The notes: a model not told the origin generated them from the letters alone. 64,000 bases of DNA from Amycolatopsis methanolica 239 (GCF_000739085.1 NZ_CP009110.1:1860001-1924000), one strand, 5' to 3'. Counted from the first letter of the stretch, positions 18,360 through 27,075 are shown. Translations and numbers: made by a program.

Positions 18360-18757
18360 GAGCCGGCGCCGTTGCGGCGCTCGTGGGCTTCCAGTTCCTC
18401 CATCAGCACCGGCACACCGAGAGTGCAGGTGTGGATGCCCAGGACACTGGTCAGCTCCAGGACCTCCATGATCTCCTCCTTGGTCGCCCCGTAGCCCAGC
18501 GCGTTGCGGATGTGCTGGCGCAGACCGGGCTCGTAGAGGTGCGTGGTGGAAGCGTCGATGGCGGTGTAGATCAGCTCCCGCACCTTCGGCTCGAGGACGC
18601 CCTTGCGCCACGGCACCGACGAGAAGGTCAGGTAGGCCTCGAAGAACTCGGGGTCCAGGCTGAGCAGCCCCTCCCAGAAGGGGTTCCAGTAGCCCCGTTC
18701 GGACACGAACCGCTCACGCAGCTCCCGTTGGCTCTCGTTGAGCTCGATCGATGTCAT
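18356..18757 (-). CDS. Carboxymuconolactone decarboxylase/AhpD-like protein
   Basis: A 133-aa CMD-domain protein. The core segment LEPKVRELIYTAIDASTTHL, then HIRNALGYGATKEEIMEVLEL, is typical of the family; the C-x-x-C redox pair of AhpD is replaced by STTH, so peroxidase activity is unlikely and a decarboxylase, isomerase or structural role is more plausible. ATG at 18757 has GAAGGAGA about 6 nt upstream; the GTG at 18772 that overlaps the upstream stop is less likely. Embedded in the hyu operon. Confidence 0.8.
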   Translation of the reverse strand: MTSIELNESQRELRERFVSERGYWNPFWEGLLSLDPEFFEAYLTFSSVPWRKGVLEPKVRELIYTAIDASTTHLYEPGLRQHIRNALGYGATKEEIMEVLELTSVLGIHTCTLGVPVLMEELEAHERRNGAGS

Positions 18758-18768
18758 GCTGGTCTCCT

Positions 18769-20700
18769 TCACTGCGCGGCCAGTTCGGCGCGGCGGCGGC
18801 GGGTGGCTTCTTCGTCGACGCGCAGCCCCTCCGGATCGGTGCGCGGATCGCCGGTGATGACCACGCCGTAGTCGCGGTAGGCGCCCTCGACTGTCACGTA
18901 CTCGTCACGCACGTCCCGCTTGACCCGTTCCGGGTCGCGGTCGAGCGGGTTGCCCCAGCCACCACCGCCATTGGTGAGGTAGCGGAACACCGCGTGCGGC
19001 TTGGTGTGCCACACGGGGGTGCTGGCGAAGTAGAAGTACTCCCCGTCCGGGTCGACGCACTTGGTCTCCGGGTCGAGCATCCCGGCCACCGGGGTGGCAC
19101 GTGCGTACACCTCGTCGGACGTCCCGAGCAGTTCCCTGGTGCGCACGACGTCGCGGTCCTCGGCGTGGAACAGCCACGTCGCACCGAGCGCGCCGCTCTT
19201 GCCGCCGTACACCCCGAGACCGCTGGGGCTCTTGGTGTGCAGCGGACTGGACCAGTGCTCGGCCGCGGTCAGGTACAGGGTGTCCTTGAGGACCGCGGCG
19301 CCGCCGCGGTTGGTGCCCGCACCGGAGCTGTCCGGGACGTACTCCTTGCGCAGCACCACCGCGGGCAGCTCGGACTCGATCGCCTCGGTCGCCGGATCGA
19401 GGTTGTTGGCCTGGTAGACCACGGAGTAGCTGTCCGCGTCGCCGGCCTCGGTGGCGCCCCACGGGCCGTGCTCGCCACCGCACTGCGCGGTGGTCACCCA
19501 CGGCGTCCCGTCCTCGAGCACACCGTTGGCGTTGTGGATGTTGAGCGAGCCGTAGTCACCGCCGACGGCCTTGCGGCCCAGTGCCTTCTCCAGCGCGCGG
19601 AACACCGCCAGCAGGACCGGTCCGGTGCTCTCCCAGTACAGGAACACCGCGCCGTCCGGTGGGGTGGCGCTGATGAACGTCCCGGCGGGCAGCACGATGT
19701 CGATGTCCCGGTAGGCACCGGAGGTGAACGGTGTCGCCGGGTCGATCAGGAATTTCAGTGCGACACCGACGGCGGTCTTGGTGTCCAGGATTCCCGCGTT
19801 GATGCTGGTGCGCGCCTGCGGCGAGGTCCCGCTGAAGTCCAGCTCCATGCGGGGGCCGACTTTGGTGATCCTGACCTTGATCCGGTATTCGACCGAGTCG
19901 TCGATGCCGTCGCAGTCGATGCCCTCCTCTGCCTCGTACACGCCGTCGGGCAGCTCGGCCAGCGCGGTGCTCATCGCCTCGGCGGAGACGTCGGTGCTGT
20001 ACCGGATAGCCCCGAGGTAGGCCTCGACCCCGTAGCGTGCGACGCTTTCCTGGATCAGCTGCTCGCCCAGCAACAGGTTCGCGTAGATGGTCTTGATGTC
20101 GGGCAGCAGCAGCGCGCAGTAGCGAGCGTTGTCGAAGATCAGGTTGAACGCGGACTTGACCGGCTTGTCGTCGCGGTAGAGCAGGGTCGGTGCGATGACC
20201 AGGCCGTTCTCGTAGACGTTGCGCTTGGTGCCGCTGAACCCGGCGGGCACGACGCCGCCCATGTCCAGCTGGTGGGCGCGCAGCGTGACGAAGGAAATGA
20301 TGCGGCCGTCCGCGAACACCGGCCGGATGAAGCAGATGTCGTTGACGTGGTTGCCCGCGCGGTACGGGTCGTTGCAGATCACCACGTCGCCGGGACGCAG
20401 GTTCTCCGGCCCGTACTCTTCGATGGTGTTGCGGACCGCCTCGGACATGGTGCCGAGGAACATCGCGAGACTGTTGCTGACCGACGACATCGGGTAGTTC
20501 TGCTCCGGTGGTCCGGAGATGGTGGCCGCGAAGTCGTACCAGTCGCGCAGGATCAGCGAGAACGCGTTGTTGAGCAGCCCGGTGCACATGTGCTGCACGA
20601 TGTAGCGCATCCGGCTGGACAGCACCGTCGCGGTGAACCGGTCGGCGCCGTACCGCTCGGCGAACTGCGCATCGTCGAGGTCCTTGAGTGAAACGGTCAC
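18769..20700 (-). CDS. Hydantoinase B/acetone-carboxylase alpha-type subunit (HyuB)
   Basis: A 643-aa HyuB-family protein. Characteristic blocks include VICNDPYRAGNHVND, ISFVTLRAHQLDMGG, LDFSGTSPQARTSINAG and the glycine-rich TNGGGGWGNPLDRDPERV near the C terminus. In ATP-dependent hydantoinases, oxoprolinases and acetone/acetophenone carboxylases this subunit works with HyuA, encoded just upstream. GTG at 20700 has GAAGGAG 6 nt upstream and is preferred over GTG 20715. The adjoining ligase and SDRs favour a carboxylase role over a hydantoinase role, since no carbamoylase is present; this remains inference. Confidence 0.9.
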   Translation of the reverse strand: MTVSLKDLDDAQFAERYGADRFTATVLSSRMRYIVQHMCTGLLNNAFSLILRDWYDFAATISGPPEQNYPMSSVSNSLAMFLGTMSEAVRNTIEEYGPENLRPGDVVICNDPYRAGNHVNDICFIRPVFADGRIISFVTLRAHQLDMGGVVPAGFSGTKRNVYENGLVIAPTLLYRDDKPVKSAFNLIFDNARYCALLLPDIKTIYANLLLGEQLIQESVARYGVEAYLGAIRYSTDVSAEAMSTALAELPDGVYEAEEGIDCDGIDDSVEYRIKVRITKVGPRMELDFSGTSPQARTSINAGILDTKTAVGVALKFLIDPATPFTSGAYRDIDIVLPAGTFISATPPDGAVFLYWESTGPVLLAVFRALEKALGRKAVGGDYGSLNIHNANGVLEDGTPWVTTAQCGGEHGPWGATEAGDADSYSVVYQANNLDPATEAIESELPAVVLRKEYVPDSSGAGTNRGGAAVLKDTLYLTAAEHWSSPLHTKSPSGLGVYGGKSGALGATWLFHAEDRDVVRTRELLGTSDEVYARATPVAGMLDPETKCVDPDGEYFYFASTPVWHTKPHAVFRYLTNGGGGWGNPLDRDPERVKRDVRDEYVTVEGAYRDYGVVITGDPRTDPEGLRVDEEATRRRRAELAAQ

Positions 20701-20711
20701 GGGTTTCTCCT

Positions 20712-22742
20712 TCACGCCTTGCGAATGCGCAGCTCACCGTGGGAGCCGACGTGGGCGGTCTGGCCGGGTACGAGGAACGTGGTGGACAGCGGTTCCCTGA
20801 TCACGGCGGGGCCGGGGATCTGGTCGCCGGCCCGCAGATCGGCCCGCTGGTACTCGTGTGCGGGGAGGTCTTCGTCGGTGAGGTAGCGGATGGTCAGGGT
20901 CCGGGTCGGCTCGGGGCGCTCGCCCGCGGGCCGCTCCGGCAGCACCGGGTACTCGACCTTGTCGGCGTTCACCACGGCCTGCACCCGGTACGTCACGCCC
21001 TGCACCGGCAGCGCCTCGAACTTGTTGCCGCTGCGTTCGGCGTAGGCCTCGTGGAAGTTGGCCACCATCTGCTCGACGCCCTCGGCGGTGATCTCGCCGT
21101 TGGGCACCGCGATGAACGGCGTCTCCCAGGTCTGGCCGGCCAGCCGTCCGTCGAAGCTGCGGACGAAGGTGACCTTGCCGCGGTCGGCGTCCTTCAACCG
21201 CTCCGAGAGCCGCTGTTCCATGGAGCGGTAGACCTTGTCGATCGACTCGGCGGCCTCCGCGGTGAGCAGGGTGTAGGCGCTGCGGCTGTCGGCGTAGACC
21301 AGGTCGGTGCTGACGAGGCCCAACGCGGAGAACAGGCCGGGGTGCGGCGGCACGATGACCTCGGCCGCGTGCACCAGGTCGAGCACCGCGGGAAGCAGCA
21401 TCGGACCCGCGGCACCGTAGGCGACCAGGCTGTAGTCGCGGGGATCGACGCCGTGCTGGATCGCGATGTTGGTGACGCCTTCGGCGATGTTGTTGATCCC
21501 GATGTTGAACGCGTAGGACACGCGCTGTTCGAACGACAGCTTGGTGTCCAGTGCCTCGAAGGCCTGCCGGGACAGCTCCGGGTCGAGTTTCATCCGGCCG
21601 CCCGCGAAACCGTCCGGGTCGATGATCCCCATGAGCAGACAGGTGTCGGTGGTCGCGGGTTGCGTGCCGCCGATGCCGTAGCACGCGGGTCCGGGATCGG
21701 CGCCCGCGCTGCCCGGCCCGACCTTCAGCTCGCCCGCCGCGTTGATCGTGACAAGGCTGCCGCCGCCGGCGCCGATGCTGGAGATCTCGTTGGACAACGC
21801 GTTGACGATGAGGTCGTGTTCCAGCTCGAACGTGGTGTTCACGAACGGCGCGCCGTCGGTGACCATGCTGATGTCGCACGAGGTGCCGCCCACGTCCGCG
21901 CACAGCAGGTTCCGGGCGCCGATCAGGCTGCCGAAGTGTGCACTGGAGACGGTGCCCGCGGCCGGGCCGGCGAACACGATCCGGAACGGGTGCTCCATCG
22001 CGACGTCGGAGCGAACCAGCTGGGCGGCGCAGTCGGCGAAGTTGAGATCGCCGGTGAACTTCAACTCGCGCAGTCCGGCGTCGAGGCGACGGGTGTATTC
22101 GCCGTAGATCAGCCGCATGAACACGTCGACGACGGTCGTGGAGGCGCGGGCGAACTCCTTGGCCAGCGGGGAGACCTCGCTGGAGATCGACACCGGGATG
22201 TCGCCCAGTTCCTCCTGCACCAGCTGGCGCAGGCGCTCCTCGTGGTGGTCGTTGACATAGGCGTTGATCAGGCAGATCGCCACGCCCTCGACGCCGCAGC
22301 GGCGCAGCACCGCGAGTTCGGCGCGGGTCTGGTCCTCGTCGAGCGGGATCAGCACACCACCGTCGGCGGTGAGCCGCTCGCGGATACCGCGGCGAAGATA
22401 ACGGGGCACCAGCGGGCGGTTGGCGTCGCCGTAGGATCGGCGCCACGCCGGGTTCATCAAGCCCTCGACGGGTCGCCAGGTGCGCCCGATGTCGAGGATG
22501 TCGCGGTGGCCCTCGGTGGTGAGGAACGCGATCTTGGGCAGCCGGCGAGTGATCACGGCGTTGAGCCCGTGGGTGCTGGCGTGGTTGAAGACTTCGGCCG
22601 CCTCGACGCCGATCTCCTCGGCTCCCTTGAGCACGCCCCGCTCGGTGGTGCGCACGTCCGTGGCGACTTTGACGGTCTTGATCTTGCCGTCCTCGATGGC
22701 CACGACGTCCGTGAACGTCCCGCCGACATCGACTCCGATCAT
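20712..22742 (-). CDS. Hydantoinase A/acetone-carboxylase beta-type subunit (HyuA)
   Basis: A 676-aa HyuA-family ATP-binding subunit. It begins MIGVDVGGTFTDVV, the ASKHA-type phosphate loop of this family, and continues with CADVGGTSCDISMV (second phosphate loop, about 275-290) and the SIGAGGGSLV segment. Length fits HyuA/AcxA (about 680-720). The ATG is preceded by AAGGGAGAAG. The stop overlaps the optional GTG of hyuB, and a small gene lies 16 bp upstream, so all three are co-transcribed. ATP-driven activation of a carbonyl or bicarbonate is the family mechanism. Confidence 0.92.
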   Translation of the reverse strand: MIGVDVGGTFTDVVAIEDGKIKTVKVATDVRTTERGVLKGAEEIGVEAAEVFNHASTHGLNAVITRRLPKIAFLTTEGHRDILDIGRTWRPVEGLMNPAWRRSYGDANRPLVPRYLRRGIRERLTADGGVLIPLDEDQTRAELAVLRRCGVEGVAICLINAYVNDHHEERLRQLVQEELGDIPVSISSEVSPLAKEFARASTTVVDVFMRLIYGEYTRRLDAGLRELKFTGDLNFADCAAQLVRSDVAMEHPFRIVFAGPAAGTVSSAHFGSLIGARNLLCADVGGTSCDISMVTDGAPFVNTTFELEHDLIVNALSNEISSIGAGGGSLVTINAAGELKVGPGSAGADPGPACYGIGGTQPATTDTCLLMGIIDPDGFAGGRMKLDPELSRQAFEALDTKLSFEQRVSYAFNIGINNIAEGVTNIAIQHGVDPRDYSLVAYGAAGPMLLPAVLDLVHAAEVIVPPHPGLFSALGLVSTDLVYADSRSAYTLLTAEAAESIDKVYRSMEQRLSERLKDADRGKVTFVRSFDGRLAGQTWETPFIAVPNGEITAEGVEQMVANFHEAYAERSGNKFEALPVQGVTYRVQAVVNADKVEYPVLPERPAGERPEPTRTLTIRYLTDEDLPAHEYQRADLRAGDQIPGPAVIREPLSTTFLVPGQTAHVGSHGELRIRKA

Positions 22743-22758
22743 GGTGGCTTCTCCCTTC

Positions 22759-23025
22759 TCAGTTGACGTCGAGGCCGTCGGAGGCCAGAGCGATCGGGCC
22801 GAGCAGCGGGCCCGGCTCGCGGGCCACCGACTCGAGCGTCTTCTGGTGTTTCACGACGGTGAACCAGCCGCCCTCGGACAGCACCGGGTAGCGCCGGAAG
22901 TCGGCGGCGGTGCTGCCGGGGAAGTCGCGGGCGAGCTCGACGCCCAACGCGCGCAGGTCCTCTTCGGAAACGTCCTCCCGCGGCACGGAAAGGCCTTGCG
23001 GAGCAGGGGACTTCTCATCACTCAC
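22759..23025 (-). CDS. Small hydantoinase/carboxylase-associated protein, unknown family
   Basis: An 88-aa acidic protein, first gene of the operon. I do not recognise a family. It contains EEDLRALGVELARDF, a WFTVVKH segment and PGPLLGPIAL, with no cysteine, no signal peptide and no membrane helix. Acetone and acetophenone carboxylases have a small third subunit beside HyuA/HyuB homologues, but that gamma subunit binds zinc through Cys residues which this protein lacks; it may be a different accessory subunit. Start is GTG with no strong ribosome site; 16 bp separate it from hyuA. Confidence 0.7.
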   Translation of the reverse strand: MSDEKSPAPQGLSVPREDVSEEDLRALGVELARDFPGSTAADFRRYPVLSEGGWFTVVKHQKTLESVAREPGPLLGPIALASDGLDVN

Positions 23026-23058
23026 GGGCCATCACTCCAGTGTGCTGCCGGTGGATTT

Positions 23059-23086
23059 GTTTCGTGTACCAGTCGGTCTACGAAAC
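23059..23086. promoter_or_regulatory. Palindromic operator between the hyu operon and TetR gene
   Basis: GTTTCGT-NN-ACC-AGTC-GGT-NN-ACGAAAC: seven outer and three inner bases pair perfectly over 28 bp. It lies 34 nt upstream of the small gene (minus) and 128 nt upstream of the TetR start (plus), the usual position for a TetR site that represses both directions. Confidence 0.65.
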
Positions 23087-23213
23087 GGTGACGGGAAGCA
23101 CTCTAAGGCGCGGGTCGGAACCTGACAAGCCCGGACCGGGTGAGCTTCCGCGATCGGTGTGGACGGTGGGTGAGCGAGCACGACGTGGTGCGAGCGGAAT
23201 AGGCTCTGGTGTC

Positions 23214-23873
23214 ATGCCAAGACCACCAGGGCACGGGCCGGGTTACGAGATCAAGCGACAGGAGATCATCGACCAGGCGGCGCGGCTGTTCGCCAAGCAG
23301 GGTTACGCGGCCACCGGGATCGCCGAGATCGGGCAGGTCGCCGGCCTTGCGAAGGGTGCGCTCTACTACTACATCGGGTCCAAGGAGAACCTTCTCGTCG
23401 AGATCCAGAACCGCGTCCTGAACCCGTTGCTGGCGGCCGCCCGGCGGATCGCGGCCCTGGACGAGGATCCGGTCCTGCGTCTGCGACTGCTGTCCCAGAC
23501 CCTGCTGGAGCTCATCCTGGCTCGGCTCGACCACATCTGGGTCTACGAACACGACTACCGGCACCTGCGCGGTGCGAACCGAACGCGGCTGCTCCACCAG
23601 CGGCAGGAGTTCGAGAAGATCGTGCGGGACCTGCTCGTGGAGGCGATGGAGACGGGCGCGTTCCGCAAGATGGACGCGCGCCTGGCGATGCTGCAGTTCC
23701 TCAACATGCACAACCACACCTACCAGTGGGCCAAGCCCGGCGGTAAGTGGGATGCGGAGTTCCTGTCCCGGGAGTACTGCGCCACGCTGATCTCCGGCTT
23801 CCGCAGCCCGTCCTACGACGCCGGAGACCTCGAGGAGCGGGTGCGGCGGTTCCGGGAGCACGAGCAGGGATGA
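23214..23873 (+). CDS. TetR-family transcriptional regulator
   Basis: A 219-aa repressor. Residues about 12-60 form the TetR DNA-binding domain (IIDQAARLFAKQGYAATGIA, then GLAKGALYYYIGSKENLL), followed by an all-helical ligand domain resembling the KstR2/FadR-like group, with a long YEHDYRHL segment. ATG 23214 is taken as start; an open frame back to 23040 lies across the operator and is rejected. Divergent from the eight-gene hyu operon, with which it shares the 28-bp palindrome; likely repressor of that operon, responding to an acyl-CoA or substrate. Confidence 0.9.
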   Translation: MPRPPGHGPGYEIKRQEIIDQAARLFAKQGYAATGIAEIGQVAGLAKGALYYYIGSKENLLVEIQNRVLNPLLAAARRIAALDEDPVLRLRLLSQTLLELILARLDHIWVYEHDYRHLRGANRTRLLHQRQEFEKIVRDLLVEAMETGAFRKMDARLAMLQFLNMHNHTYQWAKPGGKWDAEFLSREYCATLISGFRSPSYDAGDLEERVRRFREHEQG

Positions 23874-23893
23874 GGCCGTTCCCGCTGCCGCGT

Positions 23894-23927
23894 CCGTGTG
23901 GGACGGACACGCGTCCATCCCACACGG
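23894..23927. terminator. Bidirectional terminator hairpin
   Basis: A 15-bp stem with one mismatch (CCGTGTGGGA.GGAC paired with GTCC.TCCCACACGG) and a 4-nt loop lies in the 61-bp gap between the convergent TetR and E1 genes, 21 nt after one stop and 8 nt after the other. Confidence 0.6.
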
Positions 23928-23934
23928 CGCTTCG

Positions 23935-25905
23935 CTAGCCGAGCACGGATTTCCGCACGGCGGCGGCGATCCGCTCCTGGTCCGGGAGCCACTCGCGCTC
24001 CAGTGAGGGTGCGTAGGGCGCGGGGGTGTGGGCGGCGCCGACCCGCAGGACGGGCGCGTCGAGCGTCCAGAACCCGTGCTCGGCCGCGACGGCGGCCAGT
24101 TCCGCTCCGACGCCGAAGGCTTCCACGGCCTGGTGCGCCACCACGAGCCTGCCGGTCTTGGCCAGTGACCGCAGCACCGTCTCGGTGTCCAGTGGAGCGA
24201 TCGTGCGCAGGTCGATCACCTCGACGCTGATCCCGTCCTGGGCGAGTTGCTCGGCCACCGCGGTGCACTCGTGCACCAGTTTCGAGTACGACACCAGCGT
24301 CACGTCGGTGCCCTCGCGCCGGATGGCTGCCTTGCCCAGCGGCACCAGGTGGCCGGGTCGCGGCCGCGGGCCCTTGCGCCCGTACAACAGCCGGTTCTCC
24401 ACGAACACCACCGGGTTCGGATCGCGGATGGCAGCCCGGAGCAGGCCGTAGGTGTCCGCCGGGGTCGACGGCATCACCACGGTGAGCCCGGGGATGTGCG
24501 CGAGCAGCGCCTCCAGGCTCTGGGAGTGCTGGCTGCCCGAGGACTTGCCCGCGCCGAACTGGGTGCGCACCACCAGCGGCATGCTCACCGCGCCGCCGGT
24601 CATGAACCGCAGCTTCGCGGCCTGGTTCATCAGCTGGTCCAGGCACACGCCGAGGAAATCGAAGTACATCAGCTCCACGACCGGGCGCAGGCCGGCCATG
24701 GCCGATCCGACACCCGCGCCGATGATGGCGCTCTCCGAGATGGGGGTGTCGCGCACTCGCCCCGGGTAGGCCTCTGCGAGTCCGCGGGTGAGCCCGAAGA
24801 CGTTGCCGCCCGCGCCCACGTCGATCCCGGCCAGGAACACGTCCTCATCGGCGGCCAGCTCGTGCTCGAGCGCCTCCCGGACGGCGTCCATGGTGCGAAA
24901 GACCTCGCCGTCCGGTTCGGGCGGCTCCGGAACCGGCTCCCTGGGCACGCCTACGAAGTGGTGGAGGGTCTCCGGTTCCGGCTCGTCCGCGGCCTGCGCC
25001 TGCTCGACCGCGGCGTCGATGACCGCGTCGACCTCGCGGTCGATCTCGGCGACCCGGTCCGGGGCGAGCCGGGCCGCGAGCACCGTCAACGGGTCGCGCA
25101 TCTTCCATTCCGTGAGCTCGGCTGGTTCCCGATAGCGTTCCGGGTCACCCTCGTAGTGCCCGTGCCAGCGGTAGGTCTCGGCCTCCACCAGCACCGGTCC
25201 CCCGCCTGCCCGCAGGTCGCGCACCAGGCCGCTCACCGTGTCGGCCACCGCGACCACGTCGTTCCCGTCGACGTGCGCGAAGTCGATCCCGTACCCGCGG
25301 GCCCGGTCGGCCAGCGTCGCGCGGTGCTGGTCCTTCGCCGCGGAGAACTCGGCGTAGTGGTTGTTCTCGCAGAAGAAGATGATCGGGAGCTGCCACACGG
25401 CGGCGAGGTTGACCGCCTCGTGGAACATGCCCTGTGCCACCGCGCCGTCCCCGAAGAACGCGACGACCACGCCGCCGCGGGAGCGCAGCTGCGCCGCGGT
25501 CGCCGCTCCGGTGGCGATGGGCAGTCCGGCCGCCACGATGCCGTTGGCGCCGAAAATGCCCTTGCGCGGATCGGCGATGTGCATCGAACCGCCGCGGCCC
25601 CGGCACGTCCCGGTGCTGCGGCCCATCAGTTCCGCGAACATGCCGGTGACATCGAGCCCCTTGGCGATGCAGTGGCCGTGGCCGCGGTGTGTGGAGGTGA
25701 CCACGTCGCGGTCGTCGAGCGGCCAGCAGGCCCCCACGGCTGTGGCCTCCTGGCCGATCGACAGGTGCAGGAACCCGGGGATCTGGTTGACGCGGTAGAG
25801 CCGGGAGGCGCGGTCCTCGAACTGGCGGATCAGCCGCATCCGCCGGTACATCTCGGTCTGTGCCGCGACGTCGGCGCCGACGTCGCTCGCCTGGGTGGAA
25901 GTCAT
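23935..25905 (-). CDS. Fused E1 alpha-beta thiamine-diphosphate 2-oxoacid dehydrogenase
   Basis: A 656-aa protein joining both E1 subunits. Residues 1 to about 325 are the alpha part with the ThDP motif G152-D-G154 and N181/N182 (FFGDGAVAQG... CENNHY); after a Pro/Glu-rich linker (about 315-338) comes the beta part (DVFLAGIDVGAGGNVFGLT, ISESAIIGAGVGSAMAG, PVVFVENRLLYG). The order is that of acetoin, pyruvate and branched-chain 2-oxoacid dehydrogenases; one-chain fusions occur in actinobacteria. No E2 or E3 gene is near, so it must borrow them or act alone. ATG 25905 is chosen because earlier in-frame sequence is not conserved-looking. Divergent from the ADH operon. Confidence 0.85.
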   Translation of the reverse strand: MTSTQASDVGADVAAQTEMYRRMRLIRQFEDRASRLYRVNQIPGFLHLSIGQEATAVGACWPLDDRDVVTSTHRGHGHCIAKGLDVTGMFAELMGRSTGTCRGRGGSMHIADPRKGIFGANGIVAAGLPIATGAATAAQLRSRGGVVVAFFGDGAVAQGMFHEAVNLAAVWQLPIIFFCENNHYAEFSAAKDQHRATLADRARGYGIDFAHVDGNDVVAVADTVSGLVRDLRAGGGPVLVEAETYRWHGHYEGDPERYREPAELTEWKMRDPLTVLAARLAPDRVAEIDREVDAVIDAAVEQAQAADEPEPETLHHFVGVPREPVPEPPEPDGEVFRTMDAVREALEHELAADEDVFLAGIDVGAGGNVFGLTRGLAEAYPGRVRDTPISESAIIGAGVGSAMAGLRPVVELMYFDFLGVCLDQLMNQAAKLRFMTGGAVSMPLVVRTQFGAGKSSGSQHSQSLEALLAHIPGLTVVMPSTPADTYGLLRAAIRDPNPVVFVENRLLYGRKGPRPRPGHLVPLGKAAIRREGTDVTLVSYSKLVHECTAVAEQLAQDGISVEVIDLRTIAPLDTETVLRSLAKTGRLVVAHQAVEAFGVGAELAAVAAEHGFWTLDAPVLRVGAAHTPAPYAPSLEREWLPDQERIAAAVRKSVLG

Positions 25906-25947
25906 CTCGATCTCGCCCTTGTCGTGCTGGGGTTTCGGCCCGCCCCC

Positions 25948-25997
25948 TTGACATCTGGCGGGGAACCACGATTCTTGTACCGATTGTTCGAAAAAAC
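25948..25997 (+). promoter_or_regulatory. Candidate promoter and inverted repeat before ADH
   Basis: TTGACA at 25948-25953, a 17-nt spacer and ATTCTT at 25971-25976 form a weak-to-fair promoter in front of the ADH gene. Just downstream TTGTT-N6-AACAA is a small inverted repeat that could be an operator for this divergent region. Confidence 0.35.
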
Positions 25998-26021
25998 AAC
26001 TCTGACGCGAAGGTGGGTCGG

Positions 26022-27074
26022 ATGCGAGCGTTGCGGTGGCACGGCCGGGGTGATCTGCGACTGGACGAGGTGCCCGAGCCGCCCGAGCCCGGCCCAGGCG
26101 AGGCGCTGGTGGCGGTCTCCTACGCGGGCATCTGCGGTACCGACCTGCACGAGCACTCCCACGGTCCAAACCTGATCAGGGAAAAGCCCCACCCGCTGAC
26201 CGGGTTCAGCCCGCCGGTGACCCTCGGGCACGAGTTCAGCGGCCGGGTCGTCGCACTCGGCTCCCCGGTTCCGGGTGTCGAACCCGGCACCCGGGTTGCC
26301 GTCGACCCCTGCCTGCGCTGCGGCAGCTGCCGCTGGTGCCGCCACGGCGAGTACCACATCTGCGCCAAGGGTGGTTCCGTCGGCCTCGCCTCGCCGGGCG
26401 CGTTCGCCCCGCTGGTCACGGTGCCCACCTACGGGCTCGTCCCGGTGCCGGACGGGGTGTCCGACGAGCTCGCCGCGCTGGCCGAGCCGCTCGCCGTGGG
26501 ACTGCACGCCGTGCGCCGGGCCGGCGTGCGCCCGGGTGACAACGTTCTGCTACTCGGTGCCGGGCCGATCGGCGTCGCGGTGCTGATGGCGCTCGAACTC
26601 GCCGGTGCGGCGGGAATCTACGTCAGCGAGCCGGTCCCTGACCGGGCCAAACGGGCGGCTGAACTCGGCGCGACCGAGGTCTACGACCCCGCCGTCACCG
26701 ACGTACGGCGCGAGGTGTTCCTGCGCACCGGGCGAATCGGACCGGACGTCGTCGTCGAGGCCACTGGACGGCCCGAGCTCGTCGAGCTCGCCGTGTCCGC
26801 GGTGCGGCGCGGCGGCCGGGTGGTGCTCGCCGGAATCAGTGGTGGCGCGGCGTCGCTGCCGCTGAAGCAGATCGTGCCGTTCGAGCGGACCGTGCTCGGC
26901 ACGCTCGGCTACAACTTCGACATCCCCCGGGTGCTCGACCTGGTCGCCGCGGCCCGGTTCGACCCCTCGCCGCTTCTGACCGGTGTGTACCCGCTTTCCC
27001 GGGGACTCGACGCGTTCCACGACCTCGCCTCCGGTTCCCACCTGAAGATCCTGCTCGACCCCGAGGAGCACTGA
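26022..27074 (+). CDS. Zinc-dependent alcohol dehydrogenase (butanediol/sorbitol dehydrogenase-like)
   Basis: A 350-aa medium-chain dehydrogenase. Catalytic zinc ligands are Cys38 (GICGTD) with His70-Glu71 (GHEFSG). The structural zinc site is complete: Cys100, Cys103, Cys106, Cys114. The NAD(P) fold shows LLGAGPIGV near residue 185. The HEHSHGPNLI insertion after CGTDLH is like 2,3-butanediol dehydrogenases. ATG 26022 gives the normal N terminus; an in-frame extension to 25860 is non-coding. It precedes an acyl-CoA dehydrogenase by one base and likely oxidises an alcohol or diol in the same pathway. Confidence 0.9.
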   Translation: MRALRWHGRGDLRLDEVPEPPEPGPGEALVAVSYAGICGTDLHEHSHGPNLIREKPHPLTGFSPPVTLGHEFSGRVVALGSPVPGVEPGTRVAVDPCLRCGSCRWCRHGEYHICAKGGSVGLASPGAFAPLVTVPTYGLVPVPDGVSDELAALAEPLAVGLHAVRRAGVRPGDNVLLLGAGPIGVAVLMALELAGAAGIYVSEPVPDRAKRAAELGATEVYDPAVTDVRREVFLRTGRIGPDVVVEATGRPELVELAVSAVRRGGRVVLAGISGGAASLPLKQIVPFERTVLGTLGYNFDIPRVLDLVAAARFDPSPLLTGVYPLSRGLDAFHDLASGSHLKILLDPEEH

Positions 27075-27075
27075 G

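Noticed and set aside
18751-20691. 646-codon plus-strand open frame opposite hyuB
   Set aside because: Mirror of third-position GC bias in hyuB; the minus-strand protein carries all conserved blocks.
20688-22766. 692-codon plus-strand open frame opposite hyuA
   Set aside because: Shadow frame of a well-supported HyuA gene; Val/Gly/Arg/His-rich composition, no family match and no ribosome site.
24247-26175. 642-codon plus-strand frame opposite the E1 gene
   Set aside because: The E1 ThDP motifs are on the minus strand; the plus frame is low-complexity and crosses the promoter region.
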